Below are positions 33,348 to 45,517 of a stretch of DNA of 64,000 nucleotides, piece by piece. Where the stretch lies: NCBI GenBank assembly GCA_949825045.1, contig OX463816.1, forward strand, positions 13,077,579 to 13,141,578. The letters are read 5' to 3'. How positions within the stretch are numbered: the first letter of the stretch is position 1; every line of letters starts with the position of its first letter. The notes under the pieces were generated by a model, which made no database searches, was not told the origin of the DNA, and was given only the letters and a program-made list of their open reading frames with translations. Made by a program: the position numbers and the translations under genes. Source of the stretch: Argyresthia goedartella (lineage: Eukaryota > Arthropoda > Insecta > Lepidoptera > Argyresthiidae).

Positions 33348-36300
33348 ATATCAATGGGACCAATCGGTCCATCCATCTTGGAAAAATCGATTAACATGCA
33401 TAAAAAACTTAGGTCCCGACGATTTGTAAACCTTCTCCTTTTGTGAAGTCGATTAAAACGGCGGAATACGGTATTTCATTCCAAGCATTAAATTTCCTAC
33501 TGGCAGTCTGCTCTGCGAAGAAAATATAGAAATGTTTGTTTAGTTCTGAATTTAAAAATTCTCAGCGGCCAGCACATTGATTTTACTTGTAACCAGAGCG
33601 AGACTCCAGATTCCTTTTTTGCAATCTGTACCAATTTAGAAAACAAATGGCGACTATTTTGGCTCCCCTAAAAACAACAAAAGCCGTTTTAAACCTCGGG
33701 GCTTTTACGGAAAGGCTGGTCGTATTATTTCAGCACAAATGAAAAATATCAATCATATTTGTACTAACATCAGTCTTTATGCGACAGTGAAACCTGTGGG
33801 CACAATTTGAGCATTGCGGTAGAGGGAAATCTGTAAAGATGTGCCTGCCACTCAGCAGTGACACAAGCGACCTACATTTCTTGTTGGCTTTAAAAAGTTA
33901 TTGTGAACTTTCGCTCTTCCTAACCCAAGGCTTTTCTTAGTAAATCGTATACATAATTCGAGTAACGACTGACAAAGGTTTATCTAAATTCTATGACTCC
34001 CCTGGGATGGGTAGGACCGAAAAAAGCTAACAAAATATTAAACTATATGTGTTTAACATGACTAAGTAGGTTAGGTAGGTACTAATGACTAAAAGTATCA
34101 CAACATTAGGTTCTAAAATAGAAACTATGTTGTTTAAAGAAAGAATACGCTTATCATCGTTTCGTAGAGTCAGCGTGCGTTTATATTCAAGAAAGTGTCC
34201 ATTGTGAAACTGACGCGACCTTGTTTGATATGGGTTCTTTAGGGAATTCCATTGTGACATTGTTTACACTTTACGTACTCGTGTTTATCATTGTATAACA
34301 AAGAAAGGTAAAGTTCCATGATTACGATTGATTTTTTAATTATTTCCAAGCGTTATTTGATTATTTCAAATTTTGACTTTGAAACGAATATTAAACAGAA
34401 CTGCGATAGTACATTTAATAGGAGTTTTACCGAATAAACCGCAGTTTAAACACATTTAATACACATGTATCATAGCAGTTATAATGTTCATTAAAATGAG
34501 TGAACATAAATAACATACATAAAACGTAGTTATGTTCCTTTATGTTCTTACTATAAAAGCACTACAGTGATAATAAATCTTTCAGAGCTTAAGGCTTTCA
34601 GGATGAGATGATGGTGATGATGATGAGCGGTGATACGAAAAAATATATATCAAAGGAATAGGAATGTAAATGAAAGTGACAGCGTTAATTACTTCCACAT
34701 AAGTAAGAAAAGAGAGCGCAAACAATGCGCTCGACTCAAACTGAAATAACGTAAGCGCCAAACCACATAAAAAAATTGATAAAATAAACTACGCTGTTTT
34801 GTCCACAATATTTTCAACGAATATATAATATCCACATTTTCAATGCAAATCCGAAATTAAATTAGTTAGGATTTAAGAATTAAAGGAAAAAAACTATTTA
34901 GAGGTAAGTATTAACGTAATTCAATTCTATCGAGAAAATTTCCAATCCAAACGCGTTTTCCTTCATTGAGAATCTTAATCAAATACTCAATAAACGTTAA
35001 CCCAAAAATGAAATTGTAGATGACTTAATAGTGGAATAATTGGCTTCGAAAAAAACCCTATAATTTTCGTATCACCTTAAAGTATTGTGACCACAAACTC
35101 TATACCTACGTTTTGATATTTCAATACCTACTCATTATCTTCACCACACACACAAGATATACATTAATAAATCAATTTGAAATACAATACAAAGTCGAAA
35201 ATCCGCACAGCGCATCATCTGAGCGAAATAAATAATCCAAATACTCATTATTTTCTATATAATGTTACTTATAGAAAGGATATTTATAATACGGAGACAA
35301 ATAGCCTCAGCTTCGCACATGGATTTTCCATTTGTATGTTTGTGTACCGTTTGTTTTGTGCAATAACATGTTAAAGTAAAAATAAAGTGGTACGTCTTTC
35401 TTTAATTTACTTTGTACGAAAGACGAACTATCTCTTATCTTATCCATCCTCTATTTTCTATGCCACTGTGCCACATTGGCCATTGCATCACACAGCGACT
35501 AACTATGTGGAGCACCTGAATAACAAAAGAAAGATCAATTATGTTATGTCTGTATTTATACAAACTTTCATTGATGTTGCGCAATTGCATGTACCTACAT
35601 AGTTATTTCTGCCGCCGGAATGAGATAATAATGCTAATACAACACAGAAAGACACGGCTTATGCACAAATCACTATACTTTTGATGTTGTGACGTCTGTC
35701 GGCGTCATGAATTTATTATTTTGAAACTGTGGCGATGATGTATGGCTGATGGTTTATCTAGGAGTACACATTGTTGGCAGAATTCGGAACTAGTAGATCT
35801 TCGTAAATCACAAATTCCTGTACATGACACGTATCTTACTGGAGACATGAATTACGATGGGTATTCCCAACATATTTTACCTCATGGTCACACATAAATC
35901 ACTAAGTGCAACATATTTATTTCCAAGCGGAATATTGTGGTATTTATTGGATTATTCTGGTTCTGTTTGGTAGGTACCTATGTAGAATAGGAGTGCAATA
36001 TGTTCATTACAGTAAAATAAATATCTAGGTGTTCCCCTAAATCTGAAACTAAAGGTAGCGTTGCCCACTAATGGACCCGCGGGGCATTTTGTCGGTCGTT
36101 AAGATATCTAATGGGTGCTTAGTTTTAGAAGTTTTACTCGAAGCTTTTTCACAATGGCTCTCTCCTAATGTCCTGTTAATGACCCGCGTTGTTGTGAGAA
36201 AGTGTTTTTCTCGCTCTGAAATAAAAAAGTTACCATCACAAAGTTGAAGCAACTATCGGATGACTTTCGTTTAGTTATGGTTTCCCTGCCTTTCAAGATA

Positions 36301-37086
36301 AGTGCTGAAATTAAAGTTTCATCACCTGATATTACTCTGCTTGACGAGGGTCTTAGCCAGTCATCGCGGCTCAACTAATGATACTTTAATGGTGGCGCGC
36401 GAAAATAGACCCAGAAAATAATTGCCAGCAGTAACACCCAAGTAATCCAGGCTCAGAGGTATTTCTGCAGAAAGCCCGTGTAGACTCGAGCTCTCGAAGC
36501 GTCAATTTCTATCGGCGATAAAAGAGATGATTAATAGCGTAGCGATAATCCCTCGGCTGACGATGGTTTCGTTTTGCTCAAAGCGGTTGCTGGACGGGCT
36601 ACGCTGAAAGGATACTTCGTTCGTTCACCAACAAGTGCTGGTATCTCGCTCTCACTTTCAGGTTTAGTCACACGCACCAGCGACGGAGATCTCACTGTTA
36701 ATGTTGGTATAGGCCCTCCGGATTTCGCACTCGTTTTCCCCGTTGCGGCTTAGTATGACAAGGAGTGTACTCTCCCGCGCTTCAAATTTTATTACGTCGT
36801 CGGCGACAGTGACTGTTGGAATTCGGAATATTTCGGAAATATTCCTCGCTGCCTGCATGTCAGTTTCGGTTGATGAGTTTGAATTCGGTAAGAATTGAAA
36901 TGTTTGCCAGAAAATTGGATTTTGGTGAATTTATGTTTTTGAGACGGATACTTTTGCGAGGCCTGTCCCCGGAAATAAGTAGCCCATTCTATTCACTCTG
37001 TGGGTGCTCACGTCGGCACTTGTATAGAAAAGCTCGATTACACTACGAGTACACAAGTGAGAATAAAAAGTAATTAAATAAATAAA
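33348..37086. other. Long stretch without recognised features
   Basis: AT-rich sequence. The part 36400-36870 is clearly richer in G+C and contains a 64-codon minus-strand frame (36664-36858) with plausible composition but no known motif. The low-complexity 'gatgatggtgatgatgatgagc' is at 34608-34629. No repeat partner is evident elsewhere in the window. Confidence 0.35.
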
Positions 37087-37215
37087 TATTAGAGGACAAT
37101 CTTACACAAATCGAACAAAGCTCATAGTAAGCTCAACAAGGCTTGTGTTATGGGTACTAGACGACGATATATTTAATAGAGATACATACTTATGTAAATA
37201 CATCTCAGATTATTA
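37087..37215 (-). repeat. S2 SINE 'tail 2' fragment
   Basis: Reverse complement of the 37.9 kb copy: 'gaggacaatcttacacaaatcg', 'aggcttgtgttatgggtactagacgacga', 'acatacttatgtaa'. The tRNA head is missing. Confidence 0.75.
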
Positions 37216-37754
37216 GAACAGATAGCCTATATGTTAAGTCAGAGTGCAAGCTATAAAGATTTCAAATTTCATTCAAGTCCGAGCAGCCGTTTCAGCGTGA
37301 AAGAGTAACAAAAATTCATATTTTTGTTACTGTCTAAAGGTGAAGTTTCTGTGGGTGTGTTCATACACACACACAGAAACTTTCGCAATTATAATATTAA
37401 TAGAATCATTGTGTCCAAAATTTGGTCGACTACGAATCGAATTGCAAATTTTTCCGTAACAAGCACCTTAATAATACGAGCTGGGAAAAATGGGCAAATT
37501 GGCTTTGTTAATCCTTTCTAAAGTAGATAGTTAATCCTACTATCGAATAGTCCAGTTTTTAATAATATTAAAAACTACGAAATAAAACGTAATAAAAAAA
37601 GTTTACTTCAAAGTGAGATAAACAAAAAAAATGAATCCTTAATAGTCCCCTAATCGACCCCTTTATCCCTACGATTGAATTGGTTTGGTTTGGTTAATTT
37701 CGTGAATGTGTATAAATAGTATTTCTTACTTTGAGTTAATTTAACTTAATTTGA
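37216..37754. other. Unassigned sequence
   Basis: Nothing recognised. The short inverted repeat 'tttctgtgggtgtgttcatacacacacacagaaa' is at 37348-37381. Confidence 0.4.
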
Positions 37755-37992
37755 CGGCCGGTTTTACCTCGCGGGTAGTGACTCTGCCTACGAAGCTGAC
37801 GGTCCTGGGTTCAAATCCCGGTAAGTGCAAATATTTGTGTGTTGAGCCTGAATATCTGTTTCTTAGTCTTGGATGTTTTCTAATAAATTACATAAGTATG
37901 TAGCTCTATTAAATATATCGTCGTCTAGTACCCATAACACAACTTGTTGACCTTACAGGGGGCCGGCCTGGTTCGATCTGTGTAAGGTTTTC

Positions 37993-38435
37993 CATAATAG
38001 TATAATAGTTTATGTGACTGATACATAATGGAGGGCATCAATACTCGAGAGTATCACTCGAGAGTTTTAATGCCTAATTAGGTACAGTTACATACACTAG
38101 TTTATCTACACACATATCATAAGCTCGCTTTGATTTGTTCAGGAACCGCATGTTCGACCGACATTGTGGCATTGATCATTGCTCTGCAGTTGTTTAACTT
38201 GTTCTGTAGTACGAACTTCACAGACAAACTAGGGGCGGCACGGCACGCAGGCGGGCGTCGGCGTTCGAAATTTGAATGTCATAATTTGCTAAATTTTAGT
38301 ACATTATGGTCATAATGTTCAATATTCAGATAAGAGTTTTTACCAAGAAGTTTATCATTATGCTGGTCGTAACGTGTAGTTTTTGGACGCAGTAAAGAGG
38401 GTTTATGATACATGTGTAGATAAAATGTTATTATG
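37993..38435 (-). mobile_element. MITE N, second copy, inserted in the S2 SINE
   Basis: Reverse complement of the nested element at 20012-20372. Shared landmarks are 'tttatgtgactgatacataatg', 'cctaattaggtacagttacatacactag', the inverted arms 'tttatctacacacatatcat' and 'atgatacatgtgtagataaa', and 'ggcgggcgtcggcgttcgaaatttgaatgtcataat'. It is longer than the sibling because of a 40-odd-bp hairpin at 38033-38074. Confidence 0.8.
38033..38074. repeat. Hairpin insertion within MITE N
   Basis: 'ggcatcaatactcgagagta' and 'tcactcgagagttttaatgcc' form an imperfect hairpin. The sibling at 20.0-20.4 kb reads directly from 'acataatgcc' into 'taatta' at this point, so the hairpin was gained (or lost in the sibling). 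Confidence 0.8.
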
Positions 38436-38682
38436 TCTTGATTTTGCCAGCAAAAATCAAGTGTGAACCAAAGTCATTAATGAAAATACCGTACTAAATA
38501 ACTTTGAGTCAATAAATAAATAAATTTGTACATACCATTTATAGATCAATGTGTGTAAAAGGTGTCCAAGGTATTATTATTATTATTATTATTATTATTA
38601 CTAGTAGACTATAGATTCAGATTCAGATTATTTTTTTATTGAATATAAATAAATAAATAATCTTATTCAAAGTCAAAATTTT

Positions 38683-38765
38683 ACGTGTCGAGTACCCATA
38701 ACACAAGCCTTATTCAGCTCACCATGGACCTAGTTCCATTTGTGTAAGATTGTCCTCTTAACATT
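38683..38765 (+). repeat. S2 SINE 'tail 2' fragment
   Basis: 'gtgtcgagtacccataacacaagcctt' followed by 'tttgtgtaagattgtcctc' matches the tails at 37.9 and 63.2 kb. Confidence 0.7.
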
Positions 38766-39919
38766 TATTTATTTAGAATTGCGAAACTCACATATTTTAT
38801 AAGTCGGTTAAAAAAAGACAGTTGTTGTCGCACATTTCAACTTCACCATTTTGATCAAAAGGAAACGCGATACCTTTGTCGCGTTTTTGTGCTCTAATTG
38901 AGTCGCTGGAGTCGTGGCGCGGCTCAGCTGTAATCTGTGAACTGTGTCGTGCCAATTAGTCGCCTCTTCCCCCCTTGCGACGTCTCCACCTACCTCACAA
39001 ATGGACGGCTGTGAAAACGATACATCTTATTTGAATCTGGCACATTTCAAATTATTTTTACCCTTACCTCAGAAAAAATTAGTATAACCTAACAAAACTA
39101 TCGATTCTTATAACATTTCAGACCAGTGAATGTTAGGTAAAATGTGCATGTGTCTTCAGTTAATATAATAACAAAAGAACAGGAGACAATAATCTCTGTT
39201 TTTATTGAAACCCCAAATAGAATTTCCTTTTCCCTTACCTTAATTAAGTTTATTTCGGGGAGTCCTGATAAAGCAACCATGAGTTTCCCTCACAGCACCT
39301 TACCTTTCGTTCATTAGTATACATTACGAAGCCGGGGTCCAAATTGAATGAAGACAAAAACAAATTTCGTCATAATCAAATTGACGAGGCGCGTGACAGT
39401 GGTGTCAAATTCATAATTTGAAAGTGAAATTTTTCATCGCCGGTAGCGTAATGCCAAATTCAATTGCAACGGGGAGATGCCCATTTCGTCTCGCAGTGCT
39501 GGGATCAAATTACTGAAGGACGCTGTGTTTACGGAAATAGGGACGCGAGGTGAGAAAAACCGCACTGCGTTTCTCGAAAATTCTGGAACTCCTGCTTTTT
39601 TACAGAATAGTGGTTTTGTAAAACTTGATTTCTTGATTCCGACAGCTCACTATCTTCACTCAAAGCCCGTTGTTTCCAAAAAGGTACGTCTAGCTAAATG
39701 TTGGTTGATGTTTATTTGGTTCTACGATAATATATTGTCTTTAACGTTAATGCTGTTGTGACAAGTGTACCACTCAATCATCAATATGGTAAGATTTATA
39801 CACAATTAGTAACAATAACAAATATACACACGTACATATACATATACGTACGTATATATACGTTAAAACTAAACAACTTCACTATAAACAAACCGACCCA
39901 GGACATCTCCCTGCCGATG
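38766..39919. other. Unassigned sequence
   Basis: The 94-codon frame at 39477-39761 includes a donor-like 'aaaaaggtacgt' at about 39680. No acceptor or domain supports it as an exon. Confidence 0.3.
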
Positions 39920-40840
39920 TTTCCCAAGGCACCGGCTGGCAGAGTTACTCCGCTGCACGGCCAAGGAAACCCTCTGATGACAAAAGAGCCCCGGAGCGGT
40001 GACCTAACACAACCTCTCTCTCTGAGCCAGCGCCCAAACTAACGAAACGAATAGTTTCCCCTGTATCCCCCATAATCCGGTCGGGTCGACCGCAAGTGGC
40101 ACGAAAATGTAGCTGCCCATGACGATTCAGTCTGGCGGAAGATCCCAGATACTTATGGGAGAGCGGCTCGTCCCATAAGTATTCCCATAGTCTCTGCAAA
40201 GACAGGTCTAAGGGAGGGACTTTGTTCAGGCCGGCTGTGTCGGACCAGGTGCCCCGGCCAAGTACGCGACCTCGACGTCACTGAGTGACAGGTCCACAAT
40301 TTTACTAGTGAAGCTGGACGTGCTGTGGACCGAGGACAGAAACGCCGGTAGTGCAACGTCTCCTATTGTCGCCTGGGACCAGTGTCTGTTACTCAGGTTA
40401 CAATTAATAATTTCGGCCAAAGTCAAGTATGTCTGGCCTTTTCCACAAAGATGTGCAGCACAGAACGTAGGTAAATTTAGCGACGAATAAAAAAAATTTC
40501 AATAGCAAATACCATGTGGCTGTCGGCCGCGATACCAGCAGTGGCAGCTGTCGACACCACAATGAGAACACCCTCTCTCCCAGTGGCAGGCTTTCAGGGC
40601 GCTTCCGATCCATACGGCATAGACTGGGTGGCTCCAAAACACTCGGCACGTCGACGTCAAAATCCCGCCAGCGCTCCTGACGCAATGATGGCCATGACGT
40701 CCCAACCCATCTACCCACGCCCCACATACGCAGCAACGTGGCTGGCGGATAGTGCAGCCTAAATTGCGTTGCAACTTCCACAAGTAACAAGTCGTTGTCC
40801 CGTAGCGCGCCCATCTAAAACGTGCAGCCATAAACCCGAA
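39920..40840 (-). pseudogene. Decayed retroelement protein fragment with Cys/His motif
   Basis: The GC-rich stretch reads on the minus strand, across several frames, in the order of a retroelement-type C-terminal region that I recall from animal reverse-transcriptase-like proteins. First is CCVCGAWVDGLGRHGHHCVR followed by SAG (40740-40660). Next is RMDRKRPESLPLGERV (about 40610). Farther on are IFVPLAVDPTGLWG (about 40110) and SLAVQRSNSASRCLG (about 39970). The familiar pattern is CxCG..VD..G.HGL.C..SAGR ... RPDG ... FVP.A.ET.G.WG ... QRGNA. Multiple frameshifts make it a pseudogene. The stretch 40220-40500 between motifs does not fit and may be an insertion. The exact element class is not certain. 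Confidence 0.55.
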
Positions 40841-41566
<726 letters not shown>

Positions 41567-41717
41567 TGAGTAGTTCTTTCGGTTTTACTACTAGTCATGG
41601 CCTCTGTATATGCTGAAGGCTTACTTCCTGCAAGTTGCCTATTGGTCGATATATATATATGTGTTTACCATATATTTGGGAGGAGTTTGCCTGATTACCC
41701 GATTTTACGAGCGGACA

Positions 41718-41800
41718 AAGTCAAAGTCAAAGTCAAAGTACTTTATTACTGTAGATATTTACATATACTTAGCAAATGTCAATTAACATCAGCTCACAGT
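41718..41800 (-). repeat. LINE-type 3' tail with TCAAAG repeats
   Basis: 'gtcaaagtcaaagtcaaagtactttattactgtagatatttacatatactt' is the reverse complement of a tail ending in (CTTTGA)n. The related tail at 54040-54100 ends in (AAATTT)n. The body upstream is not recognisable. Confidence 0.6.
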
Positions 41801-42689
41801 CAAAAGATGTTAGCAGCATGTCATGGGGGCAGATGGCCCCCGCTGCTATGAGGTAGTTATACAATTTGAAGCCTATCCTAATCCTAACTGATATTTATTT
41901 AGGTCATTTGGGGGGCGATTTAACCTCAGTCCGGTAGGTTTGAAAGAGGGAGAGGGTGTGTGTCCAGAGGATCAAGACGGCGATCTCTTTCAGTACAAAT
42001 TTTGTATCTGAATTACAGAATGAGACTATCAGCGGTATCATTACCGCCTCATGGTAGCGATTGCGGTGTTTTTTATAATATACATATTAATGCTTCTGCT
42101 ACATTACATAAAAGTTTCAAATTGTGACGACAAAAGGCAGCGAAAAGGTTTACGAAACCGAGTAGGTACCTAACATAAAGGTAACAAAACAAAAACACTA
42201 AAGATCTTTGATGAGAAAGTTAAGAAATAAACGTAAGTTACCAACAACCCTGATCTCTATCTACTTATCCGTAGTATCAACGTGTTTTCCTCTCCAATAC
42301 GGCTGATTAAGTAACCGACCCCTCAGACAGGTAATTACTGCAACCTCACGAGCCTCAGGGTTGCTCGCAATGATCTAAAAGGCGGCTAAGTGTGAGAGGC
42401 TTGATCATATGACATCAATAAACTTGATGAAATGAAGCGGCTAAAGACCTCCGAATTCAACAGTGACTAATTTGAAAAAGTTCGCATGAAGGTGATGATT
42501 TTCTGATACGTTTGTCATTTTTATGGTGGTCTTTCTTTGGGAATTTAATACTGTTGAGATATAGCCTATTTTTTACCTAGGAACCCAGTTGTACATAATG
42601 TACATATCATTCGATTCCATATTCCTTATAATACCGATATGGCTGTTGGGTGTGAAAACTAGTTTTAGAAAAATACTTTATATATGGAT
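41801..42689. other. Unassigned sequence
   Basis: May include more 3' UTR of the LINE whose tail is at 41718-41800. No coding motif is seen. Confidence 0.3.
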
Positions 42690-43030
42690 ATTCACGCATC
42701 CTTGGCCTAGTAGTATTCTTACATGGAAAACGATCGTGGGGATAGCAACATCTGGCTGAGACGGGTACTGGATTGGTGTCCGTTTGTAACTTTTTTTGTG
42801 GCATTTCTTTCGGGCGCTTCCTTATTTCGGATAATACTTTATGCTGTTAGTCCCGGCTTCTATCGCTACTCGGCTGTGATAGTCGTAAAGCTGTGTCTCA
42901 GAGGTCATAATACGGTAACTTGATGACTTCTGACAGTCGGGTTGGCCACTAGCTTTACTCAAGCCAAGACAATCTTGCTCGTAATCTGTTAAAGGCCTGT
43001 GCCCCTCAGTGTGCGACATTAATGGGCTAC
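42690..43030 (-). repeat. Family A, copy 3
   Basis: Reverse complement of 72-480. Shared blocks: 'cttggcctagtagtattcttacatgg', 'gacgggtactggattggtgtccgttt', 'ctatcgctactcggctgtgatagtcgtaaagc', 'ggcctgtgcccctcagtg', 'attaatgggctaca'. The reading frames here are by-products. Confidence 0.75.
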
Positions 43031-43059
43031 ATTTATATACGTATATATATTTAATTTAC

Positions 43060-43175
43060 AGTACCGGTAAAAGGGGAATCATTGGCACAAATACAAAATT
43101 CATATATTTGGCTGCATATTCTATTAGTTCTAATTATCCCCTCAATTCCAGTTAGTCCCCTTTTACGGTACATAT
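43060..43175. mobile_element. Short MITE with GTACCGGTAAAAGGGG ends
   Basis: About 115 bp. 'gtaccggtaaaaggggaatc' at the left and 'tccccttttacggtac' at the right are near-perfect inverses. The interior has 'attggcacaaatacaaaattc' and no coding capacity. No second copy is seen in the window. Confidence 0.7.
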
Positions 43176-43814
43176 ATTATTATTTAGCCGCCTTGACAAT
43201 CGCTTTTTTATAGCAAAACATCGAGTGCGAGTTATTGTGTACAAACGTATCGCCAGAACCGAAGAGCGAGTTGTTTGAAAAATACATCCCGAGAGCCTTG
43301 GCAACATACCGGTAACAAATACGCGTACCAACATACCCGATGCGCCTTCCAAGAACAAAATTCAAATTCGACGCTCCCCACTCGACGTGGAATCGATGTT
43401 AATAAATAAAGAAGATGGCCGGCGCTGTTTTACGTTTCACCGCGTATTCGGAAATGGCTTGACGCAAATACAAGTCAAGCTGAAGGAATACGTGGAAAGT
43501 TTTCAGAAGCCAAAGTGCTACGCGTAGTATCCAACATTTCGTCGGAGCATTTTGCATTATGCTGACATGTTTATTGTAACAGTTTCAACCAAGACATATG
43601 GAACGGGTACTATTCGGTAGATTTTGTTTCTTGCTATCTGAATTTCTCCAACTATTAGTTCAGTACGCAGGTATTTTTGGCGTCTTCGCTGTCCGTCCGT
43701 CCGTTCGTACGTTCGTTCTTCCGACTGTCTATCTTTAGATTGTGTTAGCTGAGAAGTTTGTTGTTTTCACAGTTATATGGTACTGCACACATGAGTAATG
43801 ATATCAATTTGTGA
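43176..43814. other. Unassigned sequence
   Basis: The 'gtccgtccgtccgttcgtacgttcgttc' low-complexity block at 43689-43716 resembles the end region of family C in reverse. No gene recognised. Confidence 0.35.
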
Positions 43815-44018
43815 CGACATCAGTGGCGCAGCGGTTGTGGCTCTGCCTACCATGCGAGAGGTCCCGGGTTCGATCCCCGGCTTGGGATAAAAAATGCAGG
43901 TCTTGGATGTTAATATGTGTGTGACGTCGCTGTTTTTCTGTCTTCCACGATACAGGGTATCCTAGTGTGGGGCCAGAGGCAATTTTTGTGCCTGTATGTA
44001 AATGTTTATGTTTATGTT
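43815..44018 (+). repeat. SINE, family S1
   Basis: tRNA-like head with A box TGGCGCAGCGG and B box GGTTCGATCCC, then 'cttggatgttaatatgtgtgtgacgtcgctg', 'cagggtatcctagtgtggggccaga' and the tail 'gtgcctgtatgtaaatgtttatg'. It is well preserved. Siblings are at 51025 and 56924, with diverged or partial copies at 17812, 26118, 61790 and 63484. Confidence 0.9.
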
Positions 44019-44034
44019 CAATTAGAGAGAAAAA

Positions 44035-44137
44035 GAAAAACGGACGCACCGACGGACAAACATAGAGAGTGACAACGAAGTGATCCTTAAAAAGTCCTTC
44101 CTTATTTCTATTTGTGATACCGGAACCCTAAAAATGC
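44035..44137 (+). repeat. Family C 3' end fragment
   Basis: 'gacgcaccgacggacaaac' and, at the end, 'gtgataccggaaccctaaaaatg' match the ends of the family C copies at 22.3 and 52.7 kb. The S1 SINE lies just upstream and may have inserted into this element. Confidence 0.65.
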
Positions 44138-45051
44138 CAAAAAAACACGTTCCTTCTACGGGGACCCCCTTTCATCTAACGCCCAAAACTTGTTGAAGTA
44201 GACTTTGCGGCACATGTACGCTAAAACTATTTAATTTACTTATAGAGGTTTAAACAAGAATTGTAGGAATTTTTCTAAAATGAGCTGTTGAAGCTACATG
44301 TAAAAAAAAATGTTTGGCCCGCTAGGTCTGAAACTTACAATTTTCATGAGTAACATACCTAAGCAGTACAAATCTAAACTTTTTCTGCTCCACCTTCTAT
44401 AGGGTAAGCCTCCTCTCTTTTTTGTAACCATTGATTGACTTCTAGGGAAAGTATCTTATCTCTTGACAGTCCATTGACTTGATTGATTTATCGACTGATA
44501 TGTTAAAGTTTCAGGACTAATTCACAATAATGTTGTACTAACTGTTGTGCGTCACATCATTCGTTTAATCGCGGGATTAACGGGTTTCTCAATCTTGCTC
44601 CCAGTTAGACGATATCTGGATCGGCAGTTTTCGCGACAGAAGTCACAAAACATTTCGGCCCCGACTCAAGATGAAAGATAGGCGCGTAAGAGCAAATTCG
44701 CTACAAACTCTCAACAAAACATACACGAACACGCTGCATCTGTCAGCCGTCGCTTGAAGCTATCATTTTTCACGACCTAATCCGGTGACATGCTCGTCAA
44801 AGGGACCTCTTACCGTTGCCCCCAATTTATTATACAGGGTTTTCACCTGATACTGTCATGAACGTGTCATTTAACCATAGGGAAAAGGGTTTGTATGAAA
44901 TATATTTGCAGGTGAGCTGTGCACCAGCAGACGTTGTAATCGACATGCAATTATCATTTCGTCTGGGAATGAAAGTGGTTAGGTATTCTTGTTTGTCGTA
45001 GATCAATGAGATATGAATGTGGAATAAAGGTTGGTGCTTGAATCTCCCTAA
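44138..45051. other. Unassigned sequence
   Basis: No gene or repeat recognised. Confidence 0.4.
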
Positions 45052-45513
45052 GGCTCAGATCTAGCTGTTGAGGTGAGGGGCGCGGCATTCGCCCGTCGTC
45101 TTCTGGCGGGGTAGCGGAACTGGCGGGGTAGCGGGCGGCGAGGAATAGCATCGGGCCGCCCGGATACTTTAAAAATTAGGTGTTTTTTCGAATTTACTGC
45201 AATATAGAAATAGGCTAATTGATAAAATTTAAGGATTGATACGGAGCTCTAAAAGAGGAAAATTTTGGTACAAAAATTACGAGAAAAATCTTTAATTTAA
45301 TATTAACATTATTGTATCTCCTTTTAAATATAGACTATTTTGAGGATTTTTTACGATCGAGCCAAATTAATCCAATCGCATAACGACACAGTATTTAAAC
45401 AAGATTATCTCTTTGTGAATAATATTTTTTTTGAGACCTATGAATTTTTTGGAAATAATTTTATATTTTTTTTTGTCAAAGCTCTCTTCAGTGGTTTTGT
45501 GTGATCTTGGGAC
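45052..45513 (-). mobile_element. TTAA-flanked MITE, copy 2
   Basis: About 462 bp, between CTAA (mutated TTAA, 45048-45051) and TTAA (45514-45517). The landmark block 'cttctggcggggtagcggaactggcggggtagcgggcggc' is shared with the other two copies. The ends are GGCTCAGATC and GATCTTGGGAC. Near the right end is the quasi-palindrome 'caaagctctcttcagtggttttg'. Confidence 0.8.
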
Positions 45514-45517
45514 TTAA

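Larger units (their letters stand above)
37755..38616 (+). repeat. S2 SINE with 'tail 2', split by a MITE
   Basis: Head 'cgcgggtagtgactctgcctacgaagctgac' with B-box 'gggttcaaatcccgg', then 'gtcttggatgttttct', 'cgtcgtctagtacccataac' and 'gtgtaaggttttccataa'. The element resumes after the insertion at 'tcttgattttgccagcaaaaatcaag' and continues through 'aaccaaagtcattaatgaaaatacc' to 'ctagtagactatag', all matched by the uninterrupted copy at 63033-63440. Near 38546-38600 it also contains a piece of 'tail 1' ending in (ATT)n. Confidence 0.8.

Noticed and set aside
39477..39761. Possible exon with a donor-like 'aaggtacgt'
   Set aside because: No acceptor, no domain, and the hydrophobic C-terminal stretch comes from AT-rich sequence.
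40404..40831. Overlapping open frames of 110-136 codons on the minus strand and 82 on the plus strand
   Set aside because: The motifs needed for the retroelement protein are spread over several frames, so none of these frames is itself a gene.
43815..44018. Functional tRNA gene
   Set aside because: The A and B boxes are good, but the same head followed by the same non-tRNA body recurs at several sites. It is a SINE promoter, not a tRNA gene.
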